Origin: Thozetella sp. PMI_491
Taxonomy: Eukaryota; Ascomycota; Sordariomycetes; Chaetosphaeriales; Chaetosphaeriaceae
DNA length: 64,000 nucleotides
Assembly (NCBI GenBank): GCA_021432635.1
Contig: MU270018.1
Coordinates: 69,579 to 133,578 of the forward strand
Direction of reading: 5' to 3'
The notes under the pieces were generated by a model, which saw nothing but the letters and a program-made list of their open reading frames with translations, searched no databases and was not told the DNA's origin. The position numbers and the translations under genes are program-made. Of this stretch, positions 9,992 through 21,641 are shown piece after piece (position 1 is the first letter of the stretch; each line of letters opens with the position of its first letter).

Positions 9992-11993
9992 CTAGTACGA
10001 CTCGAGTTCATCATTCGGATCCTCGTCGCCGCCCCCGGGTTGGTTGGCAGGCTCCGGTGTCAGGGACGAGTCCTTCGTGGTAGGAGCCTCCGCGACAAGA
10101 CTGTCATTGCCGTCTTCATTGGTGTCGGTAACGTCAGCCGGCTCAGTCTGCATCTCTTGCGACTTCGGCCCGGCCTCTTCGGCTAGCTCATTTGAGTCCG
10201 AGTCCTCAGTTAGTTTGACTTCGCCTTCGATATCCTTGGCGATTTGTATAGCCCCCTCGGCCGGTTCTGCCTGTTCAGTAGCAATGGCGACCTCCTGAGC
10301 GGTCTCATCTCTGGCAAGATGCTCGTCGAGGTGGTGCTCGCTAGCATGGCCTGTCTCTGCAACCTCTTCGCTAGCAGCACTCTCTTGGGTAACGGTCCCG
10401 ATGGTATCCTCATCCTGCGGAGTTGTGCTTTCAAGGTTGGTCTCTTCGAGGGGCTCGGATGAGCGTCCCTGGCGAGGAGGTGAAGACGTGTTCGGCTCGG
10501 CTACTCTGGGAGCGACCGGGGCCGGACGCTTGGTCTCTGATTTTGGCGTGGCCTTTGGCGCAGTCTTGCGCGGGGGGGTTGTGGGCATCTTTTCGTTGGC
10601 TTTGGACGACGAAGCCTGGGTCGGACGCATCATACGCGCCAAGAAACCTTCGTCTACTTCTTTTTCTTTCTTCGTCGGCGGATGATCTTTGGCATTCGGT
10701 TTGGGAGGGGGGCCTAGACTAGGCCGTGGTCGATTGATGGTTGAGTTCTGGCGCCTAAGACTCTTTGTACTGCCACCACCAGCATTGGTCGTGGACGTAG
10801 CAACCGTGGAGACGCTCAGTCTGCTAGGTGAGCGTCCGAGAGAATCCACAGGCTGAAGGGTCCCGCTGGCCCGGGAGAGCGACTGGCGAGGTACATTCAC
10901 CTTAGAGCCTGATGCTGCGGTATGCGTCATCAAACTAGCGGGCAGCTTGATCGGACGGGTCGGGGATTTCACCTTGGGCTTGACGAAACCGATCCCGGAG
11001 GGGTGCTGAAGCGGAGGCGGCTTCTTGGTGGCCGAGGCCGTACCTCCTGGTTTCGAGGCACTAGCTGTCGTTTTCGGTGTTGCAACTTTCTCTGGATGCA
11101 ACGACTTTTTCTCCGGCGTCTTGGCCGGCAGATTTGGAACAGCCACCACCGGGCTCTTCGGGGCTTTGGCTACCGTAGGCGACTTCATCGGCTTGGTTGT
11201 CGTTGCTGTCTTGGCTGTCAACAGTGGCGGGGCCTTGGCTTTGCCTGTAGATTTGTTCGAGGAACTCGCGTTGGCAGTGGCGGCAGCGGTAGTGGCAGCC
11301 CGTACGGACGTCTTGATCCCCTCCTTGGCTTTGCCTGTGTCTTTCGCGATAGCTGGGTTGTTTGTACTCCTGCTCGTGATACCGTTTGAAGCCGTCGAGC
11401 CGTGCCCGTTAACCACGGGTTTGGCTTTAGCACCCGCGTCGATTTCTGTATCTGGCTTCGCCGCGAGAGGCCGACTCGGCGTGGAGCTTCGGCCCTGAAC
11501 CTTGGGGGTGGCGGCCGCTTTCTCTGCCGTATCCACCCGTGGTGATTCTGGAATTGGCTGCTCCCTGAGGCTGGTCTTAGGAGCCGTGTCCATCTTGTCG
11601 GGTATATTTGCCTTGTCGGCGAGCGTAGGAGGCGCTGCTGTGTCGGCCTCGCCGCTGACTTTACGTGCTGTGGATACGCTGGAATCACGACTGGGGTCGC
11701 GCTGGAGACCTATCCGGCCGTCTTTCTCAACAGCGATGAAGTTCGTCCGTATGGTCGACAGGGGCCGCGGGGACTCGGTGCCGGCTGTGAAATGGTACAC
11801 ATTAGCCTCTTGGACAGATGGAGAAGGGCGCCACAGCAGTTCAGACAATAGTCAAAGTCGAAGAGACCGGGCGGGCAGAATGGAGGGAGGCTCTCTCCTT
11901 ACCTGCAGGTATTCCAGGTGATCTCCCACGGTCCGGTGGGCTGGTCTCCCCCTTCTGTTCAAACATGGCACGGAGGTTTTTGACTTGGCTCAT
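9992..11993 (-). CDS. long intrinsically disordered protein with short conserved N-terminus
   Basis: Function not recognised. Exons: 11993-11903 and 11808-9992 (635 aa), with matching phases at the intron. The N-terminus MSQVKNLRAMFEQKGE, followed by SPPDRGRSPGIP and then RPLSTIRTNFIAVEKDGRIG, looks like the only constrained part. From about residue 60 to 440 the chain is Ala/Lys/Pro/Thr/Ser-rich and basic (many KAP, TPKT and SPT units, with possible PxxP and microtubule- or actin-binding-like composition). From about 440 to the end it is strongly acidic (EEVAETGHASEHH, GEVKLTEDSDSNELAEEAG). A basic middle with an acidic tail and no globular domain suggests a scaffold, perhaps cytoskeletal or endocytic, but this is inference. 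Gene prediction itself is well supported by the 605-codon open frame and the clean first intron. Confidence 0.75.
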
Positions 11994-13687
11994 GGTTGCG
12001 GTGTTTTCTCGGCCAGGGCCGGGACAGGCTGGAAGGCGTTGCTGCGGCCGCTCGGCCAGTTGGAATGGAAAGGAAAGTGCGGGTGGTGAACGAGATTCTT
12101 TGTGGTCGCGCTCGGGCGAGGACAGGAGCGCCCAAGCCTAAATTTACCCCTTTTCTCCCTTCCTCGTGAGACTGCTCTTGGGCAGCTCGAAATCGAGGTA
12201 CCGCGTACCTACCTATGCACCAAGCAATTGGAGCTCCCCCGCGCTAACGGGAACTGGACTGGGCCGAGGCCTGCCGCCGTGATCAGCAACGCCAGGGGGG
12301 TGGGTATGGGCAGGAAGATGGAGCTCCCACTCGGCAAGACAAAGGCGAGTGAGAGAGTTGGGAGGAAGTAGGATCGAGGCACGAAGGGCCAGCGCAGATT
12401 TGCACCAGACGAGTAGTTTCTGCGGTGGTCCGTCAAATGTCTGGGTTTAAATTAGAGGTGCATTTTGGGAAGGGCTGGTCGTCCAGGGGAGCTCGCGCCT
12501 GGTGCGCCAGAGATCGTTAGGTTAGGTAGGCGACCCAAGTTGCCGAACCAATGCAGCAGCGCAGACGCCGCTAGCGGGGACGCGTCCAAGTCGCCTGGGA
12601 ACTATGGGGAGGAGGAGCACGCGGCGGGCGGCCAGCAACGTTGGCCAAGCAAAGCGAAGTGAAGCAGGCGCAGAGTAGGACGGTCGCCCGAGCGAGGCGG
12701 GCGGTGGACGACCCTTTTATTCTGGCTACGGTTGCCCGGCTCCGACCCGATGGGGCGTGTGGTTTCAGGGGCAGGAAGATAGCCCACTGGAGACGCAGTA
12801 AGGTCTGGCCATTTTGGCGATGTGTTCATTCATGTTAACCTGTTTTAGCTCGGCAGAAGCGTTTGCAATGCGCCGCGCTTGTGCCATTGACCACCCTCTT
12901 TAGCTCTTTAGGAGAGGAAGGGGGGGGGCGGCAGCGACAGCTGAAGCATCAGACGAACCCCTCTAGTCCGCCCTGACTGAGACTTTGTCTATACCTACCT
13001 AGGTACAACATTACTCACCCTCGTAGGCCATTTGTCGACTCTTTGCCCCCGAGAGCCTGAACCCGGCCACCCCAGCCTAGCATGCTCCAGCCTAACCCCC
13101 GCCAAACACTTTCTCTGTAGACAGTCAGCTCCTGTGGCCCCGGACAAGGGGCCGTAGTGCGCCAGGCTATCTTGCCGGAGGATTTTTCCATGTGCTTGGA
13201 GGTCCCAAGGGGACTCAACCACCCAACTCATCCAGCCAATGTTTCAAGTTGAGCATTTGGCAATGCACCGAAACGGCCCCACAGTCTCCCGTTTGCTGGG
13301 CTGCCTTTAAAGGTACCGTGCCTTTAGTAGGCAAGCAAGGCAAGGTGGGTAAGGTACCTTGTGTACTATGTCAAGTACTGCCACCTACCAAAACATTGGG
13401 TGGAGCCCACGTACCTAGGTACCCTTGCGGCGGCTCAGGAGGTGCGAATAGGATGCGAATTAATATTACTACGTAGGTCTTCTTTTTTTTTTTTTGTAAC
13501 TGCGGATAGGGAAGGCAAGGTGCAGCAGTAGGCAATACATACCTAGGTGGGTACCTGCTCCCTAGGCTACACTTCGTGGTGCCAGTCGGCAAGCTCCGCC
13601 CGAATGAGCCCAAGACCCACTTAAAAATTTCGAGATCTCGACCAGTTCACGGAGCTCGACCGCGCTGCCGTGGCTAACTTGTCACTT
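11994..13687. other. intergenic, divergent promoter with palindromic GGTACC/CCTAGG motifs
   Basis: Upstream DNA of the disordered-protein gene (-) and mef1 (+). It contains several short palindromes of the TACCTAGGTA/AGGTACCT type (near 12195-12215, 12991-13005, 13303-13312, 13351-13360, 13411-13422, 13541-13556) and a T run near 13483-13495. No conserved coding frame was seen. Confidence 0.5.
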
Positions 13688-13755
13688 CTCGTCCTTCCTT
13701 CCACTACCCCCTTTCTTTCTCTTTTTGCTCACTTGGTTCCCTCTTTCTTCAATTT
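13688..13755 (+). promoter_or_regulatory. CT-rich tract before mef1 start
   Basis: An almost pure pyrimidine tract of about 65 nt ends a few bases before the ATG at 13762. Such CT tracts commonly mark the core promoter and transcription start zone of highly expressed fungal genes. Assignment by composition and position only. Confidence 0.5.
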
Positions 13756-13761
13756 GCGAAG

Positions 13762-16362
13762 ATGAGGGCCTGTCGGGTGGTGGCAGCCATCAACCGCGGC
13801 AGGGGCCATGCTTTGCGCAATAGCCCTCGTCACTTCGGTCTAGGCTGCAGCCCTTCGTCTGTAGTCGCGTCGTCGCGATGGACCATTGTCCAGCTCCGGC
13901 TCGAGGGACGTCGTAACTTCAGCAGCGCCTCCAATGTGAGATCTGCTGGGGCAGGCGCTGCACATGCCGCGTAAGGACAGCACCCAACCTGCCTCTTTGC
14001 TCCTATGCGACTAACAATATGTTTGCTTCAGGCTTAAGCAGGCACAAGACCTCGCCGCAGCCAACATGACGCCGGAGGCGGTCGCCGCACGGATGAGCCC
14101 CGAGGAAGCTAAGAGGTTATCCCAGGTCCGGAACATTGGCATCGCTGTAAGTAGACCGGTACTTTTTTTTTAAGCTAGACGTGTGCTCCTCGGGCAGAGC
14201 TGACTAGGCCAGGCGCACATCGACAGCGGCAAGACCACCGTTACAGAGCGAATTCTCTACTACACTGGGCGTGTCAAGGCCATCCACGAAGTCCGAGGAC
14301 GGGACGGGGTAGGAGCCAAGATGGACTCCATGGAGCTCGAGCGCGAACGAGGCATCACGATCCAATCCGCCGCCACCTTTGCTGACTGGGTGAAGAGGGA
14401 GGACGGTGAGGATAAGACTTACCACATCAACCTCATCGATACCCCTGGCCACATTGACTTCACTATCGAGGTTGAGCGTGCCATGCGGGTACTAGATGGG
14501 GCTGTCATGGTTCTGTGCGCCGTCAGCGGCGTGCAGAGCCAGACTATCACGGTTGACCGCCAGATGAAGAGATACAACGTGCCAAGGATCAGCTTCGTGA
14601 ACAAGATGGACCGCATGGGCGCAAATCCCTGGAAGGCTGTCGAGCAGATCAACACTAAACTCAAGATCCCCGCCGCTGCCATCCAAATCCCCATCGGCTC
14701 TGAGAAGGAATTCGAAGGCGTCATTGACCTGATCGAGATGCGAGCCATCCGCAACGACGGCCAGAGAGGAATCAACATCAAGGTCACCCGTGAGATCCCT
14801 GAAGAGCTGAAGGAGCTGGCCGAGGAGAAGAGACAGGTCCTGATAGAAAAGCTCGCCGACGTCGACGATGAAATCGCCGAGCTGTTCCTCGATGAGCAAA
14901 CGCCCACTCCCGAACAGATCAAGGCAGCGATTCGAAGGGCGACTATCGCACTCAAGTTTACCCCCGTCATGATGGGCAGCGCCCTTGCCGACAAGTCGGT
15001 ACAGCCAATGCTCGACGCCGTCTGCGACTTTCTCCCCAACCCGTCCGAGACCGAGAGCACCGCCCTCGACCGCACCAAGGGAGAGCAGCCCGTCCAACTC
15101 ATCCCCTATAACTCGCTTCCATTCGTCGGACTCGCTTTCAAGCTGGAGGAGAACCCTTACGGCCAGCTGACCTACATTCGTGTGTACCAAGGCTCCCTCA
15201 AGAAAGGTACCTTTCTCTTCAACTCGCGCAACAACAAGAAGGTCCGTATTCCCCGCATCGTCCGCATGCATTCCAACGAGATGGAAGATGTTGCCGAGAT
15301 TGGAGCCGGTGAGATCTGTGCTGTGTTCGGTGTCGACTGCGCTTCGGGCGACACATTCACCGACGGAAACCTTCCATACTCCATGAGCTCAATGTACGTG
15401 CCCGATGCCGTCATGTCTCTCTCCATCAAGCCCAAGCGCAGCAGTGATGCCGATGCCTTCAGCAAGGCTATCAACCGCTTCCAGCGCGAGGACCCGACCT
15501 TCCGTCTCCATGTCGATGAAGAGTCCGAGGAGACCATCATGAGCGGCATGGGGGAGCTGCATTTGGAGATCTACATTGAACGTCTGCGCCGCGAATACAA
15601 GGTCGATTGTGAGACGGGACAGCCCCGAGTTGCCTACCGCGAGACTATATCCCGCCGTGCCGACTACGATTTCCTCCTTAAGCGCCAGTCCGGCGGCCCT
15701 GGTGACTACGCTCGAGTGATGGGCTGGATCGAGCCCAACAGCGAGAGCCCCGAGGCCAACCACTTTGAGACGCAAGTAGTCGGCGGGACCATCCCCGATA
15801 AGTTCCTCACTGCCTGCGCCAAGGGTTTCGAGGAGGTGTGTGAGAAGGGACCGCTTCTCGGCCACAAGGTCATTGGCACCTCGATGGTGGTCAACGACGG
15901 CGCAACCCACGTCACGGATTCCAGCGATTATGCTTTCAACCTTGCAACTCAGATGGCTTTCCGCAAGGCATTCGACGAGGCCGGCGGTGCCGTCCTCGAG
16001 CCTCTGATGAAGACTACCATCACCGCTCCCAACGAGTTCCAGGGCAACGTGCTCATGATGATGAATAAGCGTGGCACGATTGTCGACACCGAAATCGGAC
16101 CAGATGACTTCACGCTGGTTGCTGACTGCAGTCTAAACGCAATGTTTGGCTTCAGTTCGCATCTTCGTGCTGCCACCCAAGGCAAAGGCGAGTTCAGCAT
16201 GGAATTCAGCCATTATGCCCCAGCCCCCCCTCAGTTACAGTAAGTGCCCTAACCCATGTCTGTTGCCGGGGTTCAAGAGCTCCAATGTGCTAACGGCAAA
16301 AATGCAGAAAGGAGCTGGTGGCGAAATACCAGAAGGAACTCGAAGCGAAACGGAGCAAGTAG
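13762..16362 (+). CDS. mef1: mitochondrial elongation factor G (mEF-G1)
   Basis: Translational GTPase that drives tRNA-mRNA translocation on mitochondrial ribosomes. Exons: 13762-13970, 14032-14146, 14213-16239, 16308-16362; all phases agree (801 aa). The first about 60 residues are Arg/Ser/Ala-rich with few acids, a typical mitochondrial presequence. GTPase motifs are complete: P-loop [14 protein letters not shown] formed across the second intron, ERGITIQSA (G2), DTPGHIDFT (G3) and NKMDRMG (G4). Later domains II-V follow, with [20 protein letters not shown] and [14 protein letters not shown]. The last exon adds a charged tail, [17 protein letters not shown]. The acceptor at 14211-14212 is preferred over an AG six bases upstream because it restores the exact [12 protein letters not shown] sequence. 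Identification is certain. Confidence 0.97.
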
Positions 16363-16914
16363 GTTCGATCTGTACGATAAATCTTGTACGAAAATGTGCC
16401 ATAGACACCCTAGACATGTCATATATAGACAGCTTGACGGCATATGGCCGAACGCCCTTGACGCACTCTCTCCTCACGATCTTGCTGGTTCAACTGCTGC
16501 TCTCTGGTGATGGGCTCGGCGTACTGGCTGACTGACCGGATCACCGGCGAAAAGCAACAGGAAGGGGTTGGCTTGAATCACCTAAAGAATAGATATGTTA
16601 TGCCTCGTTCAATAATTTCGATAATCGAATATTCTTAGTCCATGTGGTTCGTGACGACGGCTAAACTCATTGCCTGCTGCGGCCTTATCACCCAGCGGCC
16701 GTAAGATGTAGTCAGTCCAGATCGGGCCAGGTTGGCAAAGCAAGCCATATCAAGCCCTTCCATTACAAGCAAGCCCTCTTTGTGAGGCGAGGGGTGCGAT
16801 CTCATAGTAGCCTGTGATCCCGACATCACTCTATGGTGCTTTACCGCCCGGCAAGCATTACCACGTAGCCTAAGTGCTAGTGCGTCAAAGACCTATTAAA
16901 AGATGCGTCCGATC
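16363..16914. other. intergenic between convergent genes
   Basis: Shared 3' flank of mef1 (+) and the aspartyl protease gene (-). AT-rich around 16575-16640. No gene seen. Confidence 0.5.
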
Positions 16915-18467
16915 TTAGAAAAAGAAGGGGAGGCCAGAGCCTATCACCACCAAGGCGGCAGCGACACCGATGACCGAGAGCCTGAGTGGTACAGACTTCT
17001 CGCCGGCGGAATCCTTGGTGGATGCACGAACCGCAAAACCAGACTTGGCCAAGTAAACCGGGTTGGTGAAGGTCGGCTTCTGGGTGGCGGCAGCTTGGCT
17101 TGGGGCCGCGGTAGCGGAAGGGATGGTTGCGTTAGCGCTCGGGAAGGGGACGATATTGCTGTCGGTCGCGTTGAAGTCTGTTGGGGCGATTCCGATCTCA
17201 TTGTTGGCCAAATCGTATACTACATAAGCAGAGCGTAGAAACGTATCGCCGAGGAGGAACGTCGCGCCGCTTTCGGCACTGAAGTTCTGGACGCCAAACG
17301 AGCACATGTCCTGGCCTTTGTAAATGCCGTCCGAGAAGAGCGGGTTGGGCCCGTTCAAAGCCAGATCCAAAACCAGCTCGTCCATGTTGACGGTGATACG
17401 AGGGCCGCTCGGGCCAGCAAATCCAAACAAGAAGTAGCCGGCCGAGTTCTGCATAGAGCAGGGGACCATGGCCAGGTCCCAATTCATGTCGTACACGGCG
17501 CCCACTTCTGTCCAAATCTGCTCCGCCAGGTCGGTAGGCAGATACGAAAGCGTGGTTCCCGAGTCGAGCACAACGGATATGGGAAACGACTCTGAGGTCA
17601 AGATGTCGCTGCCGCTGGAGCTGGTGGCCGTGAGCGAGGAAAGAGTGACCCGGAAGGATGTAAACAGCTCCGAGGTAGACGAGTCCGAGTTGATCTGTAT
17701 CCGAGTCAGATCGCCATAGTACTTCTTCGTGTCGATGCCTCCGAAAAGGATGTTGCCGGTGCTAGCGTCCAGGTCGTTGAGCCAGAGACTATAGGCAGCC
17801 GTGTTGATCAGGCCCTCCCGAGCCATATTGAGAGGAAGGTTAGGATACGCGGCTGAAAGCCGCCGCTCCTCGCTCACGATAGCCTCACCAAAAGCGTACC
17901 CGATGCCAACAAGGCCATATGGAATATTAGTCTCGTTCCCCAGACCCATGGTCATGTTAGAGACGGATTCCCCGCCGATTGTAAAGACATCAGTGAAGTA
18001 GTCTCCTCGAGAAAAGGATCTATCCACATATGCGATGGAGAAGTCGCCAGAGCCTACTACCTGAAAGCTCGTTGACTGGCGGGCATCGACTGGGGAGACG
18101 AGTTAGCAACAGGTCATGCCAGGAACCTGTGTTTGCGTGTCATACATGATCCCAACGTGCACCCGTCACTAGCAGTGCTGGCCTCGCATACCGGTGCCGC
18201 GGAGGAGGGAACCCAGATATCACTCGAGCCCGTATCCAACTGCAGCGTGAAATCTTGGGGCGGCGTCCCTACTTTGCAGTTGACGAAGTAACCCCCTCGG
18301 TCGATCCTATTGGTCACAGTAGCCTCCAGCGTTGACGCCCTCCGTCTTAGCCTTGACATGTCGGAGACTGTCGCCGGCTCTCTCTTCGAGATTGCCCACT
18401 GCACCACCTGCGCCCGTGCAGCCCCAGCGAGTAGGGTGCCAGCTACTACCGCGCTGGATCCCTTCAT
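16915..18467 (-). CDS. yapsin-like GPI-anchored aspartyl protease
   Basis: Pepsin-family (A1) aspartyl protease probably held at the cell surface, where yapsins process wall enzymes and secreted precursors. Exons: 18467-18146 and 18089-16915 (498 aa). MKGSSAVVAGTLLAGAARAQ is a signal peptide, followed by a basic propeptide (SRLRRRAS). The first catalytic site is DTGSSDIWVPS, the second VVLDSGTTLSYLP, and GGYFVNCKVGTPPQDF is the typical start of the mature domain. FLLGDTFLRSAYVVYDLANN marks the C-terminal lobe. A Ser/Thr/Ala-rich linker precedes a hydrophobic end (VIGVAAALVVIGSGLPFFF), a GPI-attachment signal. Start at 18467 is chosen because it gives the signal peptide at once; an ATG at 18536 would put 23 polar residues in front. 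No catalytic residue is missing. Confidence 0.9.
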
Positions 18468-20108
18468 CTCTGGAGGACGATTCGGCCCGTCCCGACGAAT
18501 GGATGACCGCCGTACCGAGAGACTCAAGTAGGACAAGGAATAAACAGCTCCTTCAAGGGGGCAAGGCTCGATAGCCCACGGGAAGAGGCACGCCAGGTAT
18601 ATTACACTAGGAAGAAGGAATAGGCTTGTGAGAGGTCGTAGGTAAAGGAAGGTATTGTGAGGAAGGCTTCTACTTTAAAAGGGACCAAGAAGAGACATGG
18701 CTAGCAGCTCGGCGATGGCAGCGATCAGGGGAGGTTAGTAAAGTACTAATGGAAAGAGTTGCTGTGGTAAGGTAGTAGGTAGTTTAGCTCGACCCACTGA
18801 GCCAAGAGCCCAAGAAAAGAGGGAAGGAAGGTAAGAAGGGGGGGGGGGGGGGGTTCGAAAAAGTCGAGATCCCAAGACGCCGAGGAAAGGAGAGCTGCTG
18901 GCTCTGAACACCCTTGTATACTCCGTAGTCCACCACCTTGATACCAAAAAAGCATTGGCGCCAAGGGGGAGGCCAGGTAGAGGATCATCGATCGGGATCC
19001 TTGCAAGACATATGCTTTCAACTTCAACCCTTGTCCGCCTGCGCGACCCCAAGGCCCGACCGTCACACCCTCTGCAGGGTTGGACTGGAGAACAAATGGC
19101 TATTGCACTCTCGACGCTGAAACCCACAAGCCACAACCCCTACCTACATGTGCCCGTTGTGGCCTGGGCTGTTGCTATGTAGATTGTTGAACCCTTAGAC
19201 TAGTCCACTTTTCTGAGCTGGCAATAAAGTGTAGCTTATGCGAAGCACGCCAATGAGAGGCACCTCGAGGTTCCGAGTTGGGCCTTGAGGACAACCGAGC
19301 GGTTTCTGCTAGAAAAAGATGGGGACGGCCCGGGGTTACAGCAGCGGCTCCCTTCCGATCTCTCGCGGGATGCCACTTCTCGAAGGCCATATATGAACCA
19401 ATGTCCTCGTGAGGCGCCACCATGCTTAAGATCGAACCCCAGTGTTAATCTGCTAGGTAAACGAACTACCAACCCCGATAATGTAGCCCGTATGGCCACT
19501 AGCCCCCTCGAACATTTGCAACCGGGCTGGTGTCCCTTGTGGTGCGAGGTTGCGCTTGCCACCGTATGTTGGGAAGCGGGATCTACGGTGGCAGCGCGGA
19601 CTCCAATTCCCCAGCTTCGTTCGCCGCCAAGCTTGAAACTAGTCTCCGGAGTGTGGATGTTTCAGCCACACCTCGTTCTTCGGGGGGCGCACCGGTCAAC
19701 TACTTCCCGGCGAGTGGGCACACGAATAATTTGGCATTCATATGTGTTAAGTGGTCAGCCAGCCCGTTGCTCATTCTATCGCGAGCGGCTCGTTCGTATT
19801 CTCGCAATCCCAGTAATGATGGGCGATGCCTGAACTCGTAGCTGAATATACTTCGGAGCTAGGAACATCCCATCTACGGCGGTGATTAGATTGTGGCTTA
19901 ACGGCTTCAGGCCCCAGTCACAGTGCATATTTTCCCTTCCCCTAGTTGTGGAGCGGGTCTATATTGTCTTTGTTGCATTGTTCTCGATAATAATCAAGCT
20001 GCTCAGCAATGCAGTCATTCAACAGGTCAGAGCACGTAGAAACCCTACCAAGGGGCCTCCCATGCTTCCAAGCGAGACGGCTCGAGGCAGCGTGTAGCCC
20101 CGAGTTGC
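18468..20108. other. intergenic, 1.6 kb, with G run and tRNA-like fragment
   Basis: Promoter of the aspartyl protease gene and 3' flank of the aminotransferase gene (both minus strand). It holds a run of 16 G at 18838-18853. The minus strand carries a B-box-like GGTTCGATC within about 19427-19510, discussed as a finding. A 180-codon open frame on + at 19285-19833 has no domain and is not called. Confidence 0.45.
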
Positions 20109-21641
20109 TCAGAGCAAGTTCTCCTCGACAAACTGGCCAAGGCGTTTGAGAGCTTCGGTCAAGACTTCACTATGGCATACGTAGCCGATCCGGACAAACC
20201 CCCTGAATTTCTTGCCTTCGCCGAAGCAAGGTCCGGCTGGAAGGAACAGGACCTTCGTCTTTCCTAGCACCTCAAGTACGAAGGCAGGATCGTCCACGGG
20301 CTGGCCCCGCTTCCGGAACTGAACCAGGGCAGTGGTGCCCGCGGTGGGCTTGACCCACGAACAGGTTGAGCTATACTTATCGACAAAGGCACTTAGCCGG
20401 GCGAGGTTTGACCGGGCTAGCGCTATATTTCTCTGCATTAGAGAGGGAAAGACGGCGTCAGAAAGCGCGTAGCAGGCTACCTGGTCGTCGAGCTGTGAGA
20501 CGCTGATGGTCGTATAGTCTCTGGCTTTAAGGACTAGATCGATGATAGCGGCATCCCGGGACCCGATCCAACCAAGCCTAATGCCAGCCAAAGCATATGC
20601 CTTGGACATGGATCCAGTGGCGATAGTCTTGTCGTATCCGAAGGACAGGACCGACGAGGGTGGTGTCTGTCCGTCGGGTAGGGTGTGGTAGAGGGGGCTG
20701 TACACTTCGTCGGCGAGTACAGTGATGCCCCGGGTTCTAGCAAGAGCCACAATGGCCTTGAGGACGGGGGCTGGAATCGTGGAACCTGTGGGACTACCAG
20801 CACCTAGAGTTAGCAGCTGCCCGATGAGTTTGAGCCATGCCTAAATAATTCGGCTTGGGTACCACGCGGTCGCGGCTGTCTCTTGGAGGACCAATTATGA
20901 AAGCTAAAAGGAGCAGATTTGACTCCGAAATACCTACTTGTTTGGGTTGTTGACGACAATGAGCTGCCTTGATCAGTCCTTGGCCTTCTAGAAGGAGGAA
21001 TTGGGCTGTCATAGATTCTCATGCGGCTAGTTCTACCTTTGTATTTGCTCTAATGAGCCTCTCGAGCTCGCTGACATTGGGTATGTAGCCATGCTCTGGT
21101 TTCAGCTCCCACAATGAAACCTCAGCCCCTAGACTTCTCGGGACCGCGTAGAGCTGTGCATAGGTGGGGTGGACACAGACGACGTGGTCGCCGGGGCCGA
21201 CAAGAGAGTAGAACACAAGGAAGTTGGCGGCAATGGCTCCTTGGGTGATAACGATGCTCTCGGGGGAGAGAGGCTCCACGGCGTCCCGTCCGAGCTGGGA
21301 GGCGACTCGCTGACGGAGCTGCTCCGAGCCCCGGATGGCGCCATATGTCAATTTGGTCGAGAGCGTCAAGGGGCCAGGGGCGGTCTCGTCCTTGCACATG
21401 CCCACAAGCTCATCGATCGACACCGAGGCTGCACACGTCTCGGCGATATCTAAGCACTTCCAGAGTCAGTGATTCGCTCAAGCGAGGCTGAGACATGCCT
21501 GAAGGCCTCAAAGCGACTGCGCATTCACGAGGCAAAGGGGGAAAGCTGAAAGGGTCTCTGGAATACGCAACTCAAGACGCCCGGTGTTTGTTCATATCTG
21601 TCCATCCATTGTTCGACCTCGAACGGCTCGATGCCTACCAT
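20109..21641 (-). CDS. PLP-dependent aminotransferase, class I/II
   Basis: Fold-type I aminotransferase of unknown substrate. Proposed exons: 21641-21572, 21449-21037, 20963-20938, 20793-20109 (397 aa); phases agree throughout. The N-terminus MVGIEPFEVEQWMD joins across intron 1 to NIAETCAASVSIDELV, a sequence natural for the family. That requires a GTTGCG donor at 21571. A 26-nt third exon encodes LIVVNNPN and completes NNPTGSTIPAP with exon 4. Cofactor residues are present: ITVLADEVYSPLYH (Asp and Tyr contacts), GSMSKAYALAGIRLGW (Schiff-base lysine in SMSK) and FVRIGYV (substrate carboxylate arginine). I infer the enzyme is active. It is closest in feel to small fungal enzymes related to capreomycidine-synthase-like aminotransferases, but substrate cannot be read from sequence. 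Confidence 0.88.

Noticed and set aside
14419-15910. Long open frames on the minus strand across mef1
   Set aside because: Antisense shadows caused by GC-rich codon third positions; the + strand frame is an unambiguous EF-G.
19285-19833. 182-codon + strand frame between the protease and aminotransferase genes
   Set aside because: No domain, no ATG-supported start, and it overlaps the tRNA-like remnant.
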